Positions 5,763 through 8,407 of a DNA stretch of 8,407 bases are shown here, in pieces. Location of the stretch: the NCBI GenBank assembly GCA_030043815.1, contig JASHWX010000047.1, forward strand, positions 1-8,407, read 5' to 3'. A program made the position numbers and the translations under genes. The notes beneath the pieces are model-generated. The model did no database searches, had not been told where the DNA came from, and saw nothing but the letters and a program-made list of their open reading frames with translations. This DNA is from Candidatus Rhabdochlamydia sp. (GTDB taxonomy: Bacteria; Chlamydiota; Chlamydiia; Chlamydiales; Rhabdochlamydiaceae). Numbering within the stretch: position 1 is the first letter of the stretch; each line of letters opens with the position of its first letter.

Positions 5763-6785
5763 TTAAATCTGTTCAGGAAAAAACAAAAACCGGCTTCCCT
5801 CGATGAGCTCATCCGTCGTCTCTTTCATCTTCTGATTGAATGTCTCATAGGCGTTTTCTTCGCATGCCTGCAGTTTTTGGGTCAACTCGCCTGCCAAGAC
5901 TGCCGTTTTAAGGGCTGTATTGGCCCCCATTCCTTGATAGAAGCTAGCGCAAGCTGCTGCATCCCCGACTACAATGGCTTTGGCCTTGGGATTAGAAAAA
6001 TCTACAGCTTGCTGCAAGCAAACAGGAATATTATCAAAGAACCTCGCTTTTTCTTGAGCGATTAGATCTGCTTCTTCTCGAAATCCGCCATCGCGGGCTG
6101 CAAGTTCCAGGTCTTTATGAGAAATAGGTTCAAGAGCAAAACTCTGAATGAAAAAGAGGCTGAAAGAGGGCATGGAAATCTTACGCGCAAAATAAGCTCC
6201 GGACACGATGGCATCAGTAATTCCCATTTTGCCATCTCCATGCGTCCGAAATGCGATAGCGGCACCCATAGCCTTCCCCATGCATTTGGCTTCAATCCCT
6301 AGCTCCTCTCTCACTCGGCTGTGGACACCATCGGCCGCCACAAGCAGATCGTAGGGAAGTGCGGCAACTTCGTTATCCATGAGAATTTCAACAGCTCCCT
6401 CTTTGAGATGCAAAAATTCAGCTTGCAACAGGGTAATTCCTAATTCTTGAGCCTTCTCCTCTAAGGCTTCTTCGAGCAACATAATGGGGACTACACCAAA
6501 TTGATTGCCATGGCCCACATCGGCGATGTGAAGGGACTTAGGAGCAACGTTCCATTTCTTTAATAATTGAAGCGAAGCGTCCTCCAGGATTAATGCTTGC
6601 TCTCTTGAACGGTCTTCTCTTTTTTCAATGACTGTGACTTGCACGCCCCGTGATTTTGCTTCAATGGCCGTCGCCAGTCCTGCTGGGCCTCCACCGATGA
6701 TAACGACGGATAAATCACCAAAAAGTGAAGAGCAAATGCTAAAAACTATGATCAAAGAAAATTTTTTCACAAGAAGATTATACAA
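5763..6785 (-). CDS. FAD-dependent monooxygenase/oxidoreductase with signal-like N-terminus
   Basis: A 340-residue protein of the p-hydroxybenzoate-hydroxylase-like class A flavoprotein group. VVIIGGGPAGLA (27-38) is the FAD Rossmann motif with an acidic residue ending the second strand (VIEK, Glu54). DLLVAADGVHSRVR (146-159) is the DG motif. AIVVGDAAACASFYQGMGAN (270-289) is the GD motif plus the ribityl-contacting segment. It is slightly short for the group (often about 380-400) but no motif is missing. The substrate is unknown; a relationship to the monooxygenase annotated in Chlamydia is possible but not verified. The start is uncertain: TTG 6785 has AAGGGAG about 10 nt upstream, whereas GTG 6770 gives the more signal-like VKKFSLIIVF start but no ribosome binding site. 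Either way 18-23 hydrophobic residues precede the first beta-strand. The gene diverges from the porin gene and converges on the NYN gene. Confidence 0.82.
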   Translation of the reverse strand: MYNLLVKKFSLIIVFSICSSLFGDLSVVIIGGGPAGLATAIEAKSRGVQVTVIEKREDRSREQALILEDASLQLLKKWNVAPKSLHIADVGHGNQFGVVPIMLLEEALEEKAQELGITLLQAEFLHLKEGAVEILMDNEVAALPYDLLVAADGVHSRVREELGIEAKCMGKAMGAAIAFRTHGDGKMGITDAIVSGAYFARKISMPSFSLFFIQSFALEPISHKDLELAARDGGFREEADLIAQEKARFFDNIPVCLQQAVDFSNPKAKAIVVGDAAACASFYQGMGANTALKTAVLAGELTQKLQACEENAYETFNQKMKETTDELIEGSRFLFFPEQI

Positions 6786-6794
6786 ACATTCTCA

Positions 6795-6809
6795 TCTCCC
6801 TTCAAGGGA
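6795..6809. promoter_or_regulatory. Small palindrome holding the minus-strand ribosome binding site
   Basis: TCCCTT (6797-6802) and AAGGGA (6804-6809) are exact reverse complements about a single central C. The left arm, read on the minus strand, gives AAGGGAGA, the likely Shine-Dalgarno of the flavoprotein gene starting at TTG 6785. The symmetry could be an operator between the divergent genes or simply chance. Confidence 0.3.
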
Positions 6810-6820
6810 AATTGATGCTG

Positions 6821-6849
6821 TTCAAAAATCGAGAAAGACGGTATATCTA
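6821..6849 (+). promoter_or_regulatory. Possible promoter of the MOMP-like porin gene
   Basis: TTCAAA (6821-6826) and TATCTA (6844-6849) are separated by 17 nt and weakly match -35 and -10 boxes, in the divergent intergenic region upstream of the porin gene. TATATC (6842-6847) is an alternative -10. The match is poor and rests mainly on the divergent layout requiring a promoter here. Confidence 0.25.
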
Positions 6850-6881
6850 ATTCTTTTCTTTCACCAAATTTGAAGGACAGT

Positions 6882-7949
6882 ATGAGCAAATTCATCACAG
6901 CAACTTTTCTCTTAGGACTTGCAGCATTTTCACTCCATGCAGATAAATACATCCCGCAGCCTCAAGTGGACGCGGAAGACGATGAAGAAGATCTCGATCT
7001 TTTCAACAAGAATGATCAAGTCTTTTACCTCACTGCAGATTTTCTCTATTGGACCGTCAATGAAGGCGCCGTAGACTACGCCCTGAAGATGAAACACCCC
7101 GCATGGTCAACGACAGTTTACGATTGCGGTGTCGGCCATTATCACAACGCCGAATTTGATTGGAACCCAGGCTTGCGCGTCGCATTCGGCTTTTTTAGAG
7201 CCCCGCATTTTTGGGATTCCACCATTCAATACACTTATTTAAGCCTAGATGGCGATGACGAAGTGCACGCCCCGGATTCTTCTGATAAATTCTTGCTGGG
7301 GACATGGCAAGAGCCTAGCATAAGGACCCCGATTGCGCTCAAGCATGCAAAGAGTCATATCGTATTCAATTACAATCTCCTCGATTTCATGTTCTCCCGC
7401 CGTTTCTTCCCCAATCCACACTTAAGGCTCAATGTGGGGGGCGGCATCACGGGTGTCGACATCAAGCAGGTCTGGAAAGTCCGTTATGAAGATCTCTCGA
7501 ATAATCACTCCCATATCCGAAATACCTGGAGCTATTTGGCCGCAGGCTTGCGCTTCGGCCTTCATGTCGATTGGTTCTTAGGCTATGATTTGTATTTAAC
7601 CGGCGGGATGAGCACTGCTCTTCTTTCCGGCCGCTATACGAACCGATCCTTCCAAAAGACCGATGCCCTGACTCCAGGAGCAGACAACTCCATTTCATTC
7701 CGCAACACCCATTTTCATGACACCCGGCTGGCGCCGACTATTCAGATGCTCGCCGGCATATCTTGGCAGAAGACCTATGAGAGCGTCCGCGCGACTCTAT
7801 TTGCCGGGTATGAACTGACCGAATGGTTCAACCTGCATCAGATCTATCGCACGACTCTTGGCGCTCCCACTGCAGGTAAAAACACTTATATCAATGACTC
7901 TGCCGTCGCACTGCAAGGGCTTACAGTAAGTGGAAACCTCGATTTTTAA
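6882..7949 (+). CDS. MOMP-like outer membrane porin (Lpg1974 / Legionella-type MOMP family)
   Basis: A 355-residue predicted outer-membrane beta-barrel. Residues 1-20 are a signal peptide ending SLHA before DK. An acidic segment (29-39, AEDDEEDLDL) follows, then the family opening VFYLTADFLYWTVNEGAVDYAL (47-68) and FDWNPGLRVAFGF (92-104), which resemble the porin family widespread in Legionella and environmental chlamydiae. Alternating aromatic beta-strands continue to a C-terminal GNLDF, with the terminal Phe typical of substrates of the BAM assembly machinery. ATG 6882 is preferred because GAAGGA lies 4 nt upstream; the in-frame TTG at 6870 would place the ribosome binding site inside the coding region and add four polar residues to the signal peptide. 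Only one Cys (Cys82) is present, unlike the Cys-rich MOMP of Chlamydia. The 3' end overlaps the start of the next gene, implying an operon. Confidence 0.85.
   Translation: MSKFITATFLLGLAAFSLHADKYIPQPQVDAEDDEEDLDLFNKNDQVFYLTADFLYWTVNEGAVDYALKMKHPAWSTTVYDCGVGHYHNAEFDWNPGLRVAFGFFRAPHFWDSTIQYTYLSLDGDDEVHAPDSSDKFLLGTWQEPSIRTPIALKHAKSHIVFNYNLLDFMFSRRFFPNPHLRLNVGGGITGVDIKQVWKVRYEDLSNNHSHIRNTWSYLAAGLRFGLHVDWFLGYDLYLTGGMSTALLSGRYTNRSFQKTDALTPGADNSISFRNTHFHDTRLAPTIQMLAGISWQKTYESVRATLFAGYELTEWFNLHQIYRTTLGAPTAGKNTYINDSAVALQGLTVSGNLDF
7915..7919 (+). promoter_or_regulatory. Shine-Dalgarno site inside the porin gene for the hydrolase
   Basis: AAGGG within the porin coding sequence, 10 nt before GTG 7930. 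This GTG is the only conventional start codon in frame between the upstream stop at 7927-7929 and the conserved part of the hydrolase, so the site supports an overlapping start. Confidence 0.45.
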
Positions 7950-8407
7950 TCTACCCTACAGGGATCAAGAGGTTGAGTTAGAAGGCTTCGCGGCCTTTCC
8001 TTCCACTGCAGCAGCGCTTCCCCTGGTCATTCTTTGTCATGCATGGAGAGGCCGCGATGATTTCATCTGCGAAAAAGCGGCCGAGATCGCTCAGTGGGGA
8101 TATGCTGCCTTTGCTCTCGATATGTATGGAAAAGGCGTCATAGGACGATCTAAGGAAGAAAATGCCGCATTGAAAAAACCGCTCCTCGACGACCGGCAAT
8201 TGCTCTTGAGAAGAGTGCAAAAAGGGTACGAGATAGCCGCCTCTCACGCTTCCGTCGACCCTGAACGGATCGCAATTCTCGGACTCGGATTTGGAGGCAT
8301 TTGCGCACTCGACCTCGCGCGCTGCGGCGCCAATCTTAAAGGAGCGATCAGCATCTATGGGCACTTTTCTCCCCCGCCTCGGAAAAATGCTCTGATCAAA
8401 GCAAAAA
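7930..8407 (+). CDS. Dienelactone-hydrolase-family alpha/beta hydrolase (3'-truncated by window)
   Basis: 159 codons of an alpha/beta hydrolase, open to the window edge. Landmarks fit the dienelactone hydrolase family: YRDQEVELEGFAAFP (10-24), LVILCHAWRGRDDF (32-45), an AEIAQWGYAAFALDMYGKGV stretch around Asp64, and SVDPERIAILGLGFGG leading to a DLARCGANLKGAISIYGHF-type strand. The usual nucleophile motif G-x-C-x-G-G reads GLGFGG, so the catalytic Cys is Gly120. The Asp and His of the triad would lie mostly beyond the window. The start is GTG 7930, 20 nt inside the porin gene in another frame; the frame is closed by TAA at 7927, and the only other plausible start, ATT 7942, is rare and also overlaps. 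A minus-strand reading frame at 7978-8364 is a shadow. Substrate unknown; cytoplasmic, as no signal peptide is seen. Confidence 0.82.
   Translation, partial: METSIFNLPYRDQEVELEGFAAFPSTAAALPLVILCHAWRGRDDFICEKAAEIAQWGYAAFALDMYGKGVIGRSKEENAALKKPLLDDRQLLLRRVQKGYEIAASHASVDPERIAILGLGFGGICALDLARCGANLKGAISIYGHFSPPPRKNALIKAK

Noticed and set aside
6870..6881. TTG 6870 as start of the MOMP-like porin
   Set aside because: It would place the GAAGGA ribosome binding site inside the coding region and prepend charged residues to a normal signal peptide; ATG 6882 fits better.
7978..8364. 128-codon minus-strand frame at the right end
   Set aside because: The opposite strand encodes a recognisable dienelactone hydrolase over the same interval.

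Overview
The window looks like chromosomal DNA of an environmental (amoeba-associated) chlamydia of the Parachlamydia/Waddlia/Criblamydiaceae type. This is inferred from protein character only. There is a major outer membrane protein-like porin of the Legionella-type (Lpg1974) family, which is expanded in these bacteria, and a cluster of large secreted surface proteins. GC content is moderate to high except in one A/T-rich gene. No rRNA, tRNA, insertion sequence or CRISPR array was seen.

Left part (1-4966): a same-strand array of three related surface proteins. Only the last 57 codons of the first are present (1-174, read in frame 1). The second (184-2511) and third (2585-4966) are complete. 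Each complete copy has a signal peptide, an N-terminal beta-barrel resembling the inverse-autotransporter (intimin/invasin-type) translocator, a short strongly conserved linker, and a C-terminal parallel beta-helix passenger of about ten Asn-rich coils. Barrel and linker are conserved between copies; passengers have diverged. This looks like a duplicated adhesin or antigen family whose topology is opposite to that of the classical chlamydial Pmp autotransporters.

Middle part (4967-6785): two perfect 9-bp hairpins in tandem, the second followed by a T tract, separate the array from a low-GC gene for a NYN-domain (PIN-like) putative ribonuclease (5110-5760). That gene converges, with 2 bp between stop codons, on a minus-strand FAD-dependent monooxygenase-like gene (5763-6785) that carries an unexpected signal-like presequence.

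Right part (6786-8407): a short divergent promoter region, then the MOMP-like porin (6882-7949). A dienelactone-hydrolase-family gene (7930 to beyond the window edge) starts inside the last codons of the porin gene. Its nucleophile position, normally Cys in a G-x-C-x-G-G motif, reads Gly. The most notable points are the inverse autotransporters with beta-helix passengers, the tandem hairpins beside a compositionally foreign NYN gene, and the hydrolase without its expected nucleophile.
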